A DNA stretch of 64,000 nt, from contig CAJNDT010005833.1 in assembly GCA_905221615.1 (NCBI GenBank), forward strand, positions 70,001 through 134,000, written 5' to 3'. The notes below the pieces were generated by a model. It saw only the letters and a list, made by a program, of their open reading frames with translations, made no database searches and had not been told where the DNA came from. Position numbers and translations under genes: made by a program. Positions 33,780 through 44,901 of the stretch are shown in pieces. Every line of letters begins with the position of its first letter. The stretch's first letter is position 1. This DNA is from Symbiodinium sp. CCMP2592 (taxonomy: Eukaryota > Sar > Dinophyceae > Suessiales > Symbiodiniaceae).

Positions 33780-34272
33780 TAGGCACTGCATAAGTCAGAG
33801 CGGCTTACACTTACGATTCTTCAGGGTTCAGGGTTCCAAATAACCTGAGCTCTAGACTCGAATCCTAAGCCGGTTGGGGATTCATGCTTTTGGGGTGCGG
33901 TGTAGAGCCTAGGCTTGGAGGCTTTGGGCTCAGCATTCAGGAAGGGATAGGGGCCTTGAAAACTCCAGCAAGGCCTGCAGATACAGTGAGGCACCTGAAA
34001 GAGATTTCTATACGACGCCCTAATCATACACATGCTGCTGACCCCTATCACCTATAGTACGCTTTTCGGAGCCGTTAAAGGAGGCCGAGGGAATACTATC
34101 ACTCCACCCTCCATATTAACCCCTTATCATACCTGTTATAGAGACCCCCGTAGAAGCCTTTAAAGGTACGCTACAGGATACCATTCTTTTGTTCTTAGTG
34201 ATCATTCAGCAGGCAGCGACACTGAGCCTTCCTGGGGGGTCAGGCCCAGTCCCTAACCAAAGAGTTTTGATT

Positions 34273-34378
34273 TGGGAGTTTCCGGAAATTCGGTGGTACC
34301 TTGCTTTGGGGTCCTTATAGTAAGGACCCTACTATTTAAGGTACTCGCTTAGGGTCCCCTAATTTTCGGAAACTCCCA
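34273..34378. mobile_element. Fold-back element, family 2, copy b
   Basis: Arms TGGGAGTTTCCGGAAATT and AATTTTCGGAAACTCCCA, 106 bp in all. The centre AAGGACCCTACTATTTAAGG matches the other copies. Confidence 0.88.
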
Positions 34379-34902
34379 TTTATGGTGTGGGGTTTGGAGT
34401 TCAGAGCTTCGTAGGCTATGGGGTTCAGGGTTTAGGGTTCAGGTGCCGGGGTTCAGGGCTTAGCCCTGAGGATTTCGGGCTTGCAAGGCTTTGAGTTCGG
34501 GTGTTGGTTCAGGGTCTGACTTTGAGGTCGAGGGTTTGAGGGTGTCAACATATTGTTTTGGGGTCAAATCTCCAACCACATGACGGAACCTTTCAGATAC
34601 GAATACCCGTTAATGTAGACTCATGGTCAATGAGCCCTCCTGCCGTCAAAAGGGTCATAACCAGATCCTAAAATACAGATGAATCAAGAGAGGGAACGTG
34701 TGTGCCCTTCACTAAAGCTTATATAGCCTAAACCCTAAACCCTTGTGGACCCCTTTAATGGAACCATTAAAGGAACCCTTGTAAACCGTAAACAATCTCT
34801 AAAGCATATAAAGGCCTAAATAATTACTTTTTATTGTTTCATGGGACCCCCAACCCTCTTGTAATCACGAAGGCCCCTGTATTATGCCCTTCACTAATTG
34901 GA

Positions 34903-35004
34903 GGCCTCAAAAGGTGGGTGGAAGGTAGGTAGGATGAAGGATCCCTTATATCAGTACTCTTATTTGGGATTACCCCACCTACCTTCATCCTACCTTTTGA
35001 GGCC
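34903..35004. mobile_element. Fold-back element, family 5
   Basis: Arms GGCCTCAAAAGGTGGGTGG and ACCTTTTGAGGCC with matching inner GGTAGGATGAAGG / CCTTCATCCTACC. A single copy was seen. Confidence 0.78.
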
Positions 35005-35419
35005 CCTGAACTAAAGCTTCTACCTCTGGTGTTGGGAACAAGCCCCGGGGAGGCTGAGCCTGCCCCAAGTCTTGGTGGTGGAACAATGCAGGGCTTTAGG
35101 GTTCAGTGTTTAGGGTATAAAAAAGTTTAGGATTTTAAGGGTTAAGCTATAAAACGGTTAGGAATTGAGGGTTTAGGGTCCATAAAGTGTAGAAATGTAG
35201 GGTTTAGGGCCAAGTTTAGGGCCTATAAGGTTTAGGAATTTAGGGTTTAAGGTTGATCCAAGTGTTATCAGTATTCTGCTACTATACCAAATTGGAGCAT
35301 TGATTGGCGATCACGGCAGCCGGAACATCCGAGTGCTTCCTTTCAAAGACTTGAGGATGCTATCCGGTTCGGCATCCGGTTCGGGAGTCGCTCACCATCT
35401 AGCGCCGGGCTTGGCGGCG

Positions 35420-35620
35420 ACGATGCGGCAGCGCTGCTTCCACAAAGCTGTGCCATGCCACGCTAGATCTCTGAAGCAGCTTGGTTTTGGCAGCGCCATG
35501 CGCTGAGAACCTCAGCATGCCGTAATTCTTTGCGGGTGCGTTGCGGCCAGCAGAGCAGTCCCGGTGCCATCTCTGCTGGGCCGTGCTCGAAAATGCGTGG
35601 CATGGGCGGTCCTCTTACCT
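35420..35620 (-). CDS. Exon-like segment
   Basis: HAFSSTAQQRWHRDCSAGRN, APAKNYGMLRFSAHGAAKTK and LLQRSSVAWHSFVEAALP form one 70-codon minus reading. A fold-back element begins at its upstream end (35,614). A plus-strand frame is also open. Confidence 0.42.
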
Positions 35621-35759
35621 TTGGTTCGTAGGGAATGGTAGAATGGTAGTAATAGTAGTTATATGGTAGCAATATGATAGTAATATTGTAGTAATAGAGT
35701 AGTATAATCGTACTTATAATTATACCCCATTCCTCCATTCCCTACTAACCTAAGGTAAG
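35614..35759. mobile_element. Fold-back element, family 6
   Basis: Arms CTTACCTTTGGTTCGTAGGG and CCCTACTAACCTAAGGTAAG; GGAATGG and CCATTCC repeat inside. It begins at the upstream edge of the exon-like segment at 35,420-35,620. Confidence 0.7.
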
Positions 35760-35789
35760 TCCTGTGCCTCTGCAAGGCGCTTCCCATGA

Positions 35790-36040
35790 TTTTAGGCCGT
35801 ACCAGACACTGAAGGAAAACGCAAAGCTGTGCGTATGTAGTGGCAACGGTGAAAACCTTCAAACAGTTATTGTGCACAGATATAGCAATTCCTCTATAGG
35901 AACTTCCAACTACTGCTCCTTGCCATCAAGAAAGCCAGGAAGGACAATACCACACATTTCGGCAGAACAAAAGAGACCATGGGCTGATGAATCTACAGAC
36001 CCTGTCCTTCAAACCAAACCTCCGGGCCCCCATAACTAGG
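35790..36040. CDS. Exon-like segment, strand uncertain
   Basis: The plus strand reads SLPSRKPGRTIPHISAEQKR and PWADESTDPVLQTKPPGP. The minus strand reads IHQPMVSFVLPKCVVLSFLA after CTGTAG. Neither is decisive. Confidence 0.3.
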
Positions 36041-36125
36041 GCCCCAAAAAAGCACATAAGCAAAAAGAAGGATAGGGATATCCCATATAAAATGCTTAAA
36101 CTTATGTGCTTTTTGGGTCCCTAAA
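36030..36125. mobile_element. Fold-back element, family 3, copy a
   Basis: Arms GGGCCCCAAAAAAGCACATAAG (left, first part) and CTTATGTGCTTTTTGGGTCC (right). The centre has GATAGGGATATCCC. Confidence 0.82.
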
Positions 36126-36311
36126 TGACCTAGACCGAAAACCCAACACCCCAAACCCCAAACCCTCAACTATAAAGCCCTAAACCCAAAAGCCCCAAAC
36201 CCTAAACCCCCAAAAAACAAACCTCAACCCAAGCTACAAAGCCATGCCAGCTTGGCGCTGCCAATGGTATGCCTCGTAGACGGGGTCTACGACCTGTGGA
36301 AACAGATCCCA

Positions 36312-36394
36312 AAGGCTCCACGTACCCTTATAGTAGATACCTATAAAGGAACTTCAAGGCCTAAGTATATACTATAAGGGTACATGGAGCCTTA
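36312..36394. mobile_element. Fold-back element, family 4
   Basis: Arms AAGGCTCCACGTACCCTTAT and ATAAGGGTACATGGAGCCTT. A single copy was seen. Confidence 0.75.
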
Positions 36395-36658
36395 GGAGAT
36401 GATTCGGGACCAAAACTTATAACCACGCAGAGCAGACACTATTGAAACTACCGCTTCTAGAAATGTTGGACAGTTTTATCCTGGGGGCTCCCAAATTAGG
36501 TATCAGTGCAAGTTGTGAAGCCGGACATGCTGCAAGCCCTGAACAAAAGAATCCCGAAGCGGCTTAGCTGTCTGTGAAGGCTTATTTGGGTCTAGTTTCT
36601 TGTCACGCTGGATTTAGGGTTTATAGGGTCTCCGCTTTCAAGGGAGCCAAGTTAGTAC

Positions 36659-36716
36659 TTGCAGCTCCCCTTTCCGAGAAGAAGCCGTACACCAGTGAGC
36701 ACAACTCGTCCCACGC
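36659..36716 (-). CDS. Short exon
   Basis: AWDELCSLVYGFFSERGAA is read between GGGTGTCAG|GC and GTACTA. Composition and splice signals are good. Confidence 0.5.
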
Positions 36717-37039
36717 CTGACACCCCAATGTCCAAAACCGATACACTGGGAACACCTACGGTAACAAAACACTCGAACCAGAAAATCAAGCCTTTATCCT
36801 ATCCTTGCCACGACCCGGCACCAAAAGTTTATTGATATTTCGGGTTAAAGTCTGTGGGAGATTGGGCTCTGGGCCTGCAGCCACTGCCGCGAAACCCGAT
36901 GTGCTCAAAGAGAAGCAGGATTAGGAAAAACAGGCAAAACCAGCCTCTTTCCTGTCTCTAATCGTAACTGTATAGGATGAAGCACCGAACCCCCTGAACC
37001 TCCGCTCTCCAAAAGCCTCCCCGGCCCCCAATGGCGCAC

Positions 37040-37106
37040 CTCCTCCAGTTCCTCTCGCGTGAACAAGGTCGGAGGTGCATCAATTTCGATTGGCATGGAG
37101 CTGGAC
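37040..37106 (-). CDS. Short exon
   Basis: SSSMPIEIDAPPTLFTREEL ends EE before GTGCGC, after GTGCCGAG|G. An internal Met (MPIEID) could also be a start. Confidence 0.5.
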
Positions 37107-37254
37107 CTCGGCACAGGAGTATGTGAGTGAGTCCGTGTCTCGATTTTTCGAGTACAGATGTGAACGTGTGTATACACATGCATAAACACAACCGTGTGTG
37201 TAAAACGATATATGCCCCCCCCCGGCCCGTTGACAGACCATGCCCTTGTGGGGC

Positions 37255-37258
37255 GACC

Positions 37259-37289
<31 letters not shown>

Positions 37290-37415
37290 GATGCATATAC
37301 ATACACACATACATATGTAAGTGTGCATGTGTGTGTGTGCTTCTATCTATGTACACAGGTACACACAGATATAATTCTATCTGCATAGACGTACTTAATC
37401 AAGTGAACCAACTGC

Positions 37416-37455
<40 letters not shown>

Positions 37456-38109
37456 CACTGTATATGCGTCTGCACCTTCATGCATAGATGTAAACGTGTG
37501 TGTGTGTGTGTGTCTATGCGTGCATGCATGCATACCTGAACACGTATGTGTGCATGCGCCCGTACACATACATATACGCATACGTACATACATACATACA
37601 TACATACAGCCATCCATGCTATGCCACTCTGCATGCATGCACACGTACATACATACATACGTATGTGCAGACATGTATACATATAGTGTACCAGGGTATA
37701 CGAATGGATATATGTAAGTATGGTTCTTTTTGTATATATGTATCCGTGTAGTTGTCTACATCCAGACCTCTGCATGTCACACCTGTCACATTGTAAACAT
37801 CTACAGGTATATGCATGTGCATGTGTACATATGCAAGGATATGGGTGCTTGTCCTGTAATTACACACGCTTGGGCGTGACAGATTCGTGCGTACATTCAT
37901 TGACTCCTTCATGATGCATGCATGCATGCAGGCTTGCATGCTTGCATGCTTGCTTGCATACGCAGATATAGTCACGTTTACATGTGCAATAAATACAACA
38001 ACATACTGACATGCATGCCTGGATGCATGCATGAATGCATCTATCCATCCACCATTCAGCTGCATGCATGAATGCAGACATGCATAAACTGAGAAGTCCA
38101 GACACACAG

Positions 38110-38145
<36 letters not shown>

Positions 38146-38155
38146 GTACAAACAT
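37255..38155. repeat. Microsatellite island (TA, TACA, CATG, GT, CA)
   Basis: About 900 bp of mixed short repeats: TATATA at 37,262-37,290 and 37,424-37,450, TACATACA near 37,585-37,610 and 37,645-37,665, CATGCATG near 37,915-37,950, and CA at 38,105-38,132. No gene is seen. Confidence 0.85.
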
Positions 38156-38486
38156 ACATGAATTCTGGCATACGAACAAACAACAAACCGTAATGTGAAC
38201 TGGATGTGTGCCTAACATAGAAGACTCTAGGAACCTTGCGGTGGTCTTGGGGTGGGTTAACTGCGATGCAGGGTAAAAGCCACAAGTGGCCTACCTGTGC
38301 TTCCTGCACGCACCAACCAACAGTCATGACCTAACCACCCAAGCTGAACCCCAAGCTCCTAAACCCTAAACCCTCCCCTAAACCCAGCCACATGACCTAC
38401 CCCCCTTGCAACCTTAAAAACAAACAAAATAAAAATAGTACAATACTGGCCCAACACCTACAGAAGGCGATGATGATTCTACATAC

Positions 38487-38569
38487 TTCGGGGGGCCAGG
38501 TAAAGCATCTCCAGGCTTGCTTGCTGCCGACAAGCGAAGCACTGGGGTGGCTCGCCTCCTCCTCAGGGC
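38487..38569 (-). CDS. Short exon
   Basis: PEEEASHPSASLVGSKQAWR and CFTWPPE read between GAATGCAG|GC and the strong donor GTATGT. Confidence 0.5.
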
Positions 38570-39353
38570 CTGCATTCGGTTTAGGGTTTAGGCATGGGTT
38601 TCCCAGAATCAAGGTTTTTCTGGGCATGTAGGTATTCCTGCAGGTAGGCATTCATGAACGAAGGAACGAATGGATGAATCTCTGTATGTAGGTATTTAGG
38701 TATATGTAATTACGTAGGTACGTATGTATGTTTGTGCGGATGTATTTGTGTATGTACATGCAAAAGTATAGGGCATTGCCAGTGCTTTTCTATGGTCTTC
38801 AGGCTTACTGCAACGGTACTGTGATTAGGCAGAAGGGTATTTCTGGGTGGGGTTTAAGCTTTAAGGCTGAGAAACTGGCTTTAGGTTCAGGGAGGGGACA
38901 CACGAACAAAGCAACACCTCAGAAAACGTCCGCCCCCTCCTCGCTACACTCCGCCCCCAGAAACTTCCCGTCCCCTGGCAGTGAACGTGGGGTTTAGGCT
39001 TCAGGGTATGGAACCCCGAGAAAAATGCAAAGAGCCGAAACTTGATAATCCCAGGCACGAGCTAAGCACTGAAGCCCCCACGAATCACCCCCAGGTAAAC
39101 CCTGAATCCTCAACCTCGTACACTACTCTCGCTGCTCGAAATCACCAAAGCCTTTAGAACCCTTCGTACAGCCCTTGTAAAACCCCGCAAGCCCCCTGAC
39201 TAAACATTTCTAGGCCCTCGTAAAGCTCTCTTGCAGTGCTTATCAGCCATGCCCTATTTAGAAGTCGCCTATTCCAATCCCCTTAATTTTATTCACCCTT
39301 ATAGAAATCTTTAAAACAACGCTTTTCTAATAAGTAAGGCCCTTTTCTACGAC

Positions 39354-39443
39354 CTTTGTTTCCTCGCCTTTCTGCTGCTCCAGCTCTGGATAGCGGACGA
39401 AGTGGTCCTGGAAGATCGTCGCGATTGAAAGGGATTGAAGAGT
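39354..39443 (-). CDS. Short exon
   Basis: TLQSLSIATIFQDHFVRYPE and LEQQKGEETK read between ACTAG and GTCGTA, 30 codons. IFQDHFVRY resembles FFNDHFFRNY in the 49.5 kb exon, so the two may encode related units. Confidence 0.5.
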
Positions 39444-39554
39444 CTAGTCTAGTCTAGGGTGTCTGGGGTTTAAGGTTTACTTTTATAGGACTATTCTCAA
39501 GGTGACTCAAGGGGTTCGAAAAGGGCTTATGTGGGCCTTTTTATGAGCTTTTGA

Positions 39555-40006
39555 TAGTTTTGGAGCTGGTACCAGCGACAATACTCGCTGCCACCGCCAG
39601 AGGTCATGGCGTGCACACAAGGTAGTGAAGCAATAGTTACAGTCATGGTGGTCATAATTAGCAGTGCACTCAACAGCAACCACAACAACAACATTCATCT
39701 ATAGTGGCCCATAGCGAAAGCACTGATAGAAGAACTGAACATCATCCACAGAGCACTGGCAATATGTTTGTTCCTAGCCTGCCCATGTAGAAATCAAACA
39801 ACAAAGCAATGCGAATATTCCAAGTTCAGAAGCCATGAAAAATACACCTCACACGCTACCATGGCTGACATTGCCAGCATATAGGAATCTAAAAAGTTGG
39901 AGCCGTGGCAGCTGACCAGAAGAAAGCCAGATCCTACTCCCTCCAAGACGAAAAAACCCCACCTGTAAGGTCCAACGGTTGATGATATAAATCCTGCATT
40001 ACCCAT
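39555..40006 (-). CDS. Two possible exons
   Basis: One minus reading contains SGFLLVSCHGSNFLDSYMLA and AMVACEVYFSWLLNLEYSH (39,800-39,960). A second contains TANYDHHDCNYCFTTLCARH (39,555-39,690). Both are open and mixed in composition, but ends are not set. Confidence 0.35.
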
Positions 40007-40074
40007 AATAAGGAATATACCATACTTATAGTTTAGGGTCCTTAAGGTAATGCAGGATTTGCATCATCAACCGT
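39975..40074. mobile_element. Fold-back element, family 7, copy a
   Basis: Arms ACGGTTGATGATATAAATCC and GGATTTGCATCATCAACCGT, joined by TGCATTACCC and GGTAATGCA. Confidence 0.88.
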
Positions 40075-40153
40075 AGGGTCAAGGGGTTTAGGGCCCTTGT
40101 TACTTAGAGCCAAAATCCCGGCAAAGCCGACATCCCTGCAGCCCGAAAGCTTA

Positions 40154-40390
40154 AGGGGACCTTATTATAGAACCCTAGCACCTCTTTAAAGGGGACCCTA
40201 TTGTAGTACCAAATACATCCCTACAGTCCTATAAAACCAAAACACAAACTAGAGCCTAAACCCTAAGCCGTCATCCCTACAGCCCTAAAGCCAACAACAA
40301 ACTAGACCCTAAACCCTCTAAGGGGACCCTATTATAGAACCCTAGCACCTCTTTAAATGGGACCCTATTATCCCACCAAATAAGACCCTA
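40154..40390. repeat. Direct repeats of about 35 and 40 bp
   Basis: GAACCCTAGCACCTCTTTAA occurs at about 40,172 and 40,336, and CATCCCTACAG with AAACTAGA... also twice between them. This suggests a local segmental duplication. Confidence 0.7.
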
Positions 40391-40489
40391 AACCCTTTTA
40401 GAACCCTAGCAAAAATTATAATTTTAGCTGTTTCTTAGGGATTATAGTAACCAAAAAATAAAAATATTTCTAAGTACCCCCAAGTAAAC

Positions 40490-40765
40490 CCTTTAAGAAC
40501 CCTAAACCCTAAACCCTAACCCGAAAAACCTAAGACCCTAAACCCTTTTTGAACCCTAGGGTAGGGGCTCCTCGAGGCGGACCACTCGCTGGTCAGATTC
40601 CTTCAAGCTGAGAACGAAGAACCTGGTTTATAGGGTTTTTAGGGGGTTTAGGGTTTTAGGGGTTTAGGGTTTTTCGGGTTTAGGGTAATTATAGGGTTTT
40701 TGGGTTTTAGGGGCTTAGGGGTTTAGAGGCTTGGGGTTTAGGGGTTTAGGGTGTAGGGGTTAGGG
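40490..40765. repeat. Paired telomere-like tracts around an exon-like piece
   Basis: CCCTAAA units at 40,490-40,555 and TTTAGGG units at 40,620-40,765 enclose the 40,560-40,607 reading. Confidence 0.75.
40560..40607. CDS. Exon-like piece between telomere-like tracts
   Basis: The minus strand reads LKESDQRVVRLEEPL after TTCTCAG. The plus strand reads GLLEADHSLVRFLQAENEEP before GTTTAT. It is flanked by CCCTAAA on the left and TTTAGGG on the right. Confidence 0.35.
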
Positions 40766-40877
40766 TGCAGGGCTGAGTTTGTTCGGTTGGGTGGGGGAGG
40801 GGTGGGGCTTGAGATTTATGATGTGGTTTGGAGGCCTTTATAGCAAGAATAGAGTCCTGCGATATTCTACTACATAC

Positions 40878-40965
40878 CTGTATATTCGGGAAGAGAAGCG
40901 GATGCCGCGGGCAATTATTTCGAATTGTATGTGTCAAGGCTGCGACTGCTTGAGCTTTAGTAAGA
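40878..40965 (-). CDS. Short exon
   Basis: LTKAQAVAALTHTIRNNCPR and HPLLFPNIQ read between CCGGAG and the strong donor GTATGT. Confidence 0.5.
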
Positions 40966-41566
40966 CTCCGGGGCCCCGGGGTTCGGGTCGTAGGAGGGTT
41001 GGAGGATGAGGGCTTAGGTTGAGGGTTGCCGCTTTGCGCTGTGGTACGAAGCGGCAGGCTTTCAAGCAAAGGTTTGGGAACTTAGAGTGTCAGGTATGAG
41101 GTTGCAAAGCCCGAACACCGAACCCGAAAAGAACCCGCCACTCAACACACCCCACTTCTTTGTAGGCTCTTGTTCTAAACCCTAACACAAAGTTTACGAG
41201 GACCCTACGACAAAGGTAGGTTTTGGTAGTTCAAGGTAAGCACCAACAATTTCAGGATCCGTGAGGGAATGGTTCAAGTGAGGTATGTTTCTGCGGATCG
41301 CTCGGGGATCTTAGTTTGGGCTCGAGGGTCTTGGGCTGTAGGTTGGTTTTAAGGAAGTTTTCCGCCTATCCTACAAGCCCAAAGCACTTGCTAATACGTT
41401 TGAGGGTTTAGGGTTGGCACTTGGGTTGCGAGTAGTAATACTTTGGTGGGAACCTTGGGAGGATTGAATATCTGGGCCTTTAAAAATAACGGTCAACTCC
41501 AATGTACATCCTAACGGAGGAACCCGTTTTAAGGCCAAAGCCTATGAGCCGCGCAGGTGCATGGAC

Positions 41567-41669
41567 CATTCGAAAACTTAAGAATCAACATCAGGGCTAA
41601 GCCAAGACACCCATCCAGGCCGACCATGTACAGAGTCTCGCCGATTCTGGCCGAGGGGATTGGTTCTAT
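41567..41669 (-). CDS. Short exon
   Basis: IEPIPSARIGETLYMVGLDG and CLGLALMLILKFSN read between GTTACAG and GTCCAT. The second half is hydrophobic. Confidence 0.45.
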
Positions 41670-41907
41670 CTGTAACTCGTTAAAAACATCGGTATTTACA
41701 TGCGTGCATGCATACGTACACACGTACGTAGTCACATAATTGCATACCTAGATACTTACATACATCTATATACTATAGTATGTTGATCGTTATGTGGATA
41801 CACACCACTTGTCACTTGTCATGTTTGGGTTTGGCATACTGTCTCTTGCTGTGTCGTGTAGCTGAAGGAAGCTAGTAACGATTTCCGCAAATGAAGGCAT
41901 ATAGGAT

Positions 41908-42330
41908 TTGGAGTTCGTCGAAGTCCCGGACTACATCTTTTCACCTGAAGCCTTGCTGAGGCGAGGATTGGGCCGCACAGCCCCAGACCCTAAGCACTCC
42001 GACACTAAGTCCCTAAATCACCAAACCCTAAGACCGAAGACCTTCAGTCCCGCGGAAATTTCCCGTCGACTGTCGAAAACCATCATTACGGGAAGAAGGG
42101 CTTTCAATCAGAGAGGTTCCGAAATTATGACGTTTCAGGTTCCGTGGTATTGGAGATTTGCACTTGGGGCGAATGAGTCCTGGAAAACCTCGCACCTCAA
42201 CCCGAAAGCTTCCGACAATCCCAAAGCCGGGGAGGCCACGAAGGAGCCCACCTCCGCAAAGTTCTTTAACCACACCCTACATGAACCTCCCCCACCCCTA
42301 CAGAAAAAACCTGCAGCCCCTAAGTCCTGA
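41908..42330 (+). CDS. Possible plus-strand ORF
   Basis: A 140-codon run without stops starts MEFVEVPDYIFSPEALLRRG and includes AEISRRLSKTIITGRRAFN. Antisense frames are also open, and CCCTAAA-like sequence feeds part of it. It may be chance. Confidence 0.3.
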   Translation: MEFVEVPDYIFSPEALLRRGLGRTAPDPKHSDTKSLNHQTLRPKTFSPAEISRRLSKTIITGRRAFNQRGSEIMTFQVPWYWRFALGANESWKTSHLNPKASDNPKAGEATKEPTSAKFFNHTLHEPPPPLQKKPAAPKS

Positions 42331-42343
42331 AGTCCTAATATAT

Positions 42344-42377
<34 letters not shown>

Positions 42378-42694
42378 CGACAACCTGATGTAGAGGTCTG
42401 TCTCAATCAGCGACCCTAACATCGCCATTCTCGTCCCTACGTGATTTCATACTACAATATACGCACAAACAAAGGAACCCAAGAAACCTCAAAACTTCAT
42501 CAACTTTCATTCTAAGTATGCGCCAAGCCCCTGTCAAAAATCCCTTGCAGGAACCCTTATCGAAGCCGGTAGAGGAACCCTAGTCTAACTATGAAAGCCC
42601 TTATAAACACTAAACCCTCAACCATGAACCCTACACCTTAAACACTAAACCCTAAACCCGAACGCCAAACCCTATAAACGCCACTTCTTGACAC

Positions 42695-42734
42695 CTCACG
42701 AAGTCGCCAATGGTCATCGACGCGTGATCGATGC
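42695..42734 (-). CDS. 40-nt exon candidate
   Basis: IDHASMTIGDFV is read between CGCTTGCAG|GC and AG|GTGTCA. It is flanked by CCCTAAA on the left and TTTAGGG on the right. Confidence 0.42.
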
Positions 42735-43544
42735 CTGCAAGCGAACGGTAATACGGTTTAGGGTTTAGGATTTAGATTTTGGGAGGGGGGGGCAATAATA
42801 CTGCTAGCAAGAATCTTAACCATCAAAAAAACCATGACTATCATGGACAACCAGTGATGGCAACAACATAGTATTCGCAGTTGAAACAACACAAAACCAA
42901 ACTTTATCCCAGACATACAGGTTTCTAAACGATGTGAAACACAGTGACAAGGAACTTCATTGGAAACTATACCGCCCAGGAGTGCCATTCCTAGTTGTTC
43001 AGGCCCACATTATATTAGGGCCGCAGAAATGTTCAACCATGGTAAGGGCATTACATGGATTCTATCGAAATGTATTGGTGTTTAAATGGTTCTACCGGAT
43101 CTCCAAGTCTGATACTGTAAGGTTGCTTGCACGGTCATTTGAGGGGTCATGGTGATGACGGCCTTTAAGGGCTCTGGTCGATCGGCTTCATGTGCCAAGT
43201 ATATAGGTTTCGGGTAAAGTACAGACTTAAGCTGTGGCGGTTCCTCGTGTACGGATGCTTTTACTCAAAGCCACAATGGACTATCCGTCCCTACATCTAC
43301 TGAACAAGATCGCTAGAGTATACCATAACGCCTTGGTAAACACCCAAGCCCATCTTTAGGCACTTGCCCTGTATATTGCGGGAATACTGACTGTATTAAC
43401 TATGCAGATCTGCGGACCTCTACAACACCTGTCTTCAAAGCACCCATGTATGTAAATACTGAGGAACCTCAGCCACCTAGGGATTGCAAGCAGGAGCAGC
43501 CGCACACTACACAAACCCGATCGATGCAACCCACTTTCGAAACC

Positions 43545-43870
43545 CCACCTGCATCCAGCATGTCTGCGGCTTCTCCATTTGGGGAGTAACGTGGTGCCTG
43601 AAGGGAAGCTGTGTCACCACTCGACCAAACCTTGAACTCAACACCCACAGACTCCGCAGATTTCAAGCGGAACAGTACAAGCTTATAGAGCCAATACTGA
43701 AGTTAGACCCTAGCACTGGGCCCTGAGAGTGTAGAACCGTTCCAGCCTATAGTAGCCTTCATAGCAACCGTGGCCCCGGCCCCAAAGAGACGAACTGCGT
43801 AGGAGGTCCAAGATTTGGAGCCTTGGGATCCTGAAACGTAGGGGCTGCGTACCCGAGCCCAAAAATAAAA
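43545..43870 (-). CDS. Two possible exons
   Basis: One reads FKVWSSGDTASLQAPRYSPN and GEAADMLDAG before GTGGGG. The other reads GSKSWTSYAVRLFGAGATVA, or DPKAPNLGPPTQFVSLGPGP after TACGTTTCAG. Plus-strand frames are also open here. Confidence 0.33.
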
Positions 43871-44102
43871 GGTCAACCTTTTCAAACATGGTAGGATTAC
43901 ATGAGCCAAAAAGGATGGGGTTACTTACTCATCGATTCAGGAAACAGATTTCAAGAGAGGTTTTCTTCGGGGCTTGAAGCAGTTTCTAGAAGGTCTCAAA
44001 GACTATGATCACTACTATCACGATACTTTCTGTTCTTGCGTTGACTACCATTAACTATCACTGTCCAAGTCAGGTGAGAAATGGCTGAAGGGTTTCGGAG
44101 AT

Positions 44103-44205
44103 ACGGTTGATGATATAAATCCTGCATTACCCATAATAAGGAATATACCATTATTCCTAAAGTTTAGGATCCTTAAGGTAATGCAGGATCTATACCATCA
44201 ACCGT
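44103..44205. mobile_element. Fold-back element, family 7, copy b
   Basis: Nearly identical to the copy at 39,975: shared ACGGTTGATGATATAAATCC and CCCATAATAAGGAATATACC. A short fragment, GATACGGTTGATGATG, is at 50,221. Confidence 0.9.
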
Positions 44206-44844
44206 ATTCAAGGTTCTAGGGCTGAGATCTGTCTGGTTACCCTAAGAGCTCTACAAGGGATGCTTAGAGTTTGGGCTGTTACTTCGAAGGAAGAGTTCGG
44301 ATTGTAGGGCTTGACTCGAGGGTTGAGGATTCGAGCTGAGGTTCAAACTTCAGGGTTGAGGCGCAGGCCTTAGGCCTAGCACACAGTCAAAGAGAGAGGA
44401 AGAACATATCATACTCAAGGCATCACAACCCAAAAACATAGCACAACGACGAGGGCACGCTACAGGAAATCCTAAGGCTGTCGAACCCATGCCCTTCTGC
44501 AAACTTGACCTGAACCTGTTGGAATCCAGTGGAGCTTTAAAACGGCCAACAGCGACCCTCCAAGAGACCTCGTCTCTTCACATACCCATAAAGCCCAAAC
44601 CCCAAGCCCGAAATCCGGACGGCCGAAAGCCACAACTGCACCCTACTTCCCCCAAGCCAGCTGTACAAAACATCAACGTTCTAACTGGCTAAAGGCATCC
44701 TAATAATCCCAGACCCTCAACCCTCACATCAAGCCTTTATAGTAACTTTATAGCACCCTCTTACCGTAACCGTATAGGTAGGGTTTGAGGATTTAGGGTT
44801 TCTCTAGGCCCCAAACCCTGCAACCCCGAAGCTTCACCGGTCAC

Positions 44845-44901
44845 CTGCAGGGCCGTGAAGACGTCGTGAAGCCACTCGTAGAGCTCTGGGCCATCCTTCA
44901 C
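44845..44901 (-). CDS. Short exon
   Basis: VKDGPELYEWLHDVFTALQ, exactly 19 codons, lies between TTTTCCAAG and GTGACC. A TTTAGGG tract follows on the right. Confidence 0.5.

Larger units (their letters stand above)
33040..35300. other. Mostly intron-like or spacer DNA
   Basis: It holds two fold-back elements, TTTAGGG-like strings at 33,420-33,450 and 35,090-35,250, and one possible plus exon at 33,690-33,779. A minus reading at 33,900-34,050 (SYRNLFQVPHCICRPCWSF) is weak. Confidence 0.35.

Noticed and set aside
37127-37717. 196-codon plus frame and overlapping minus frames
   Set aside because: They are translations of TA, TACA and CATG microsatellites.
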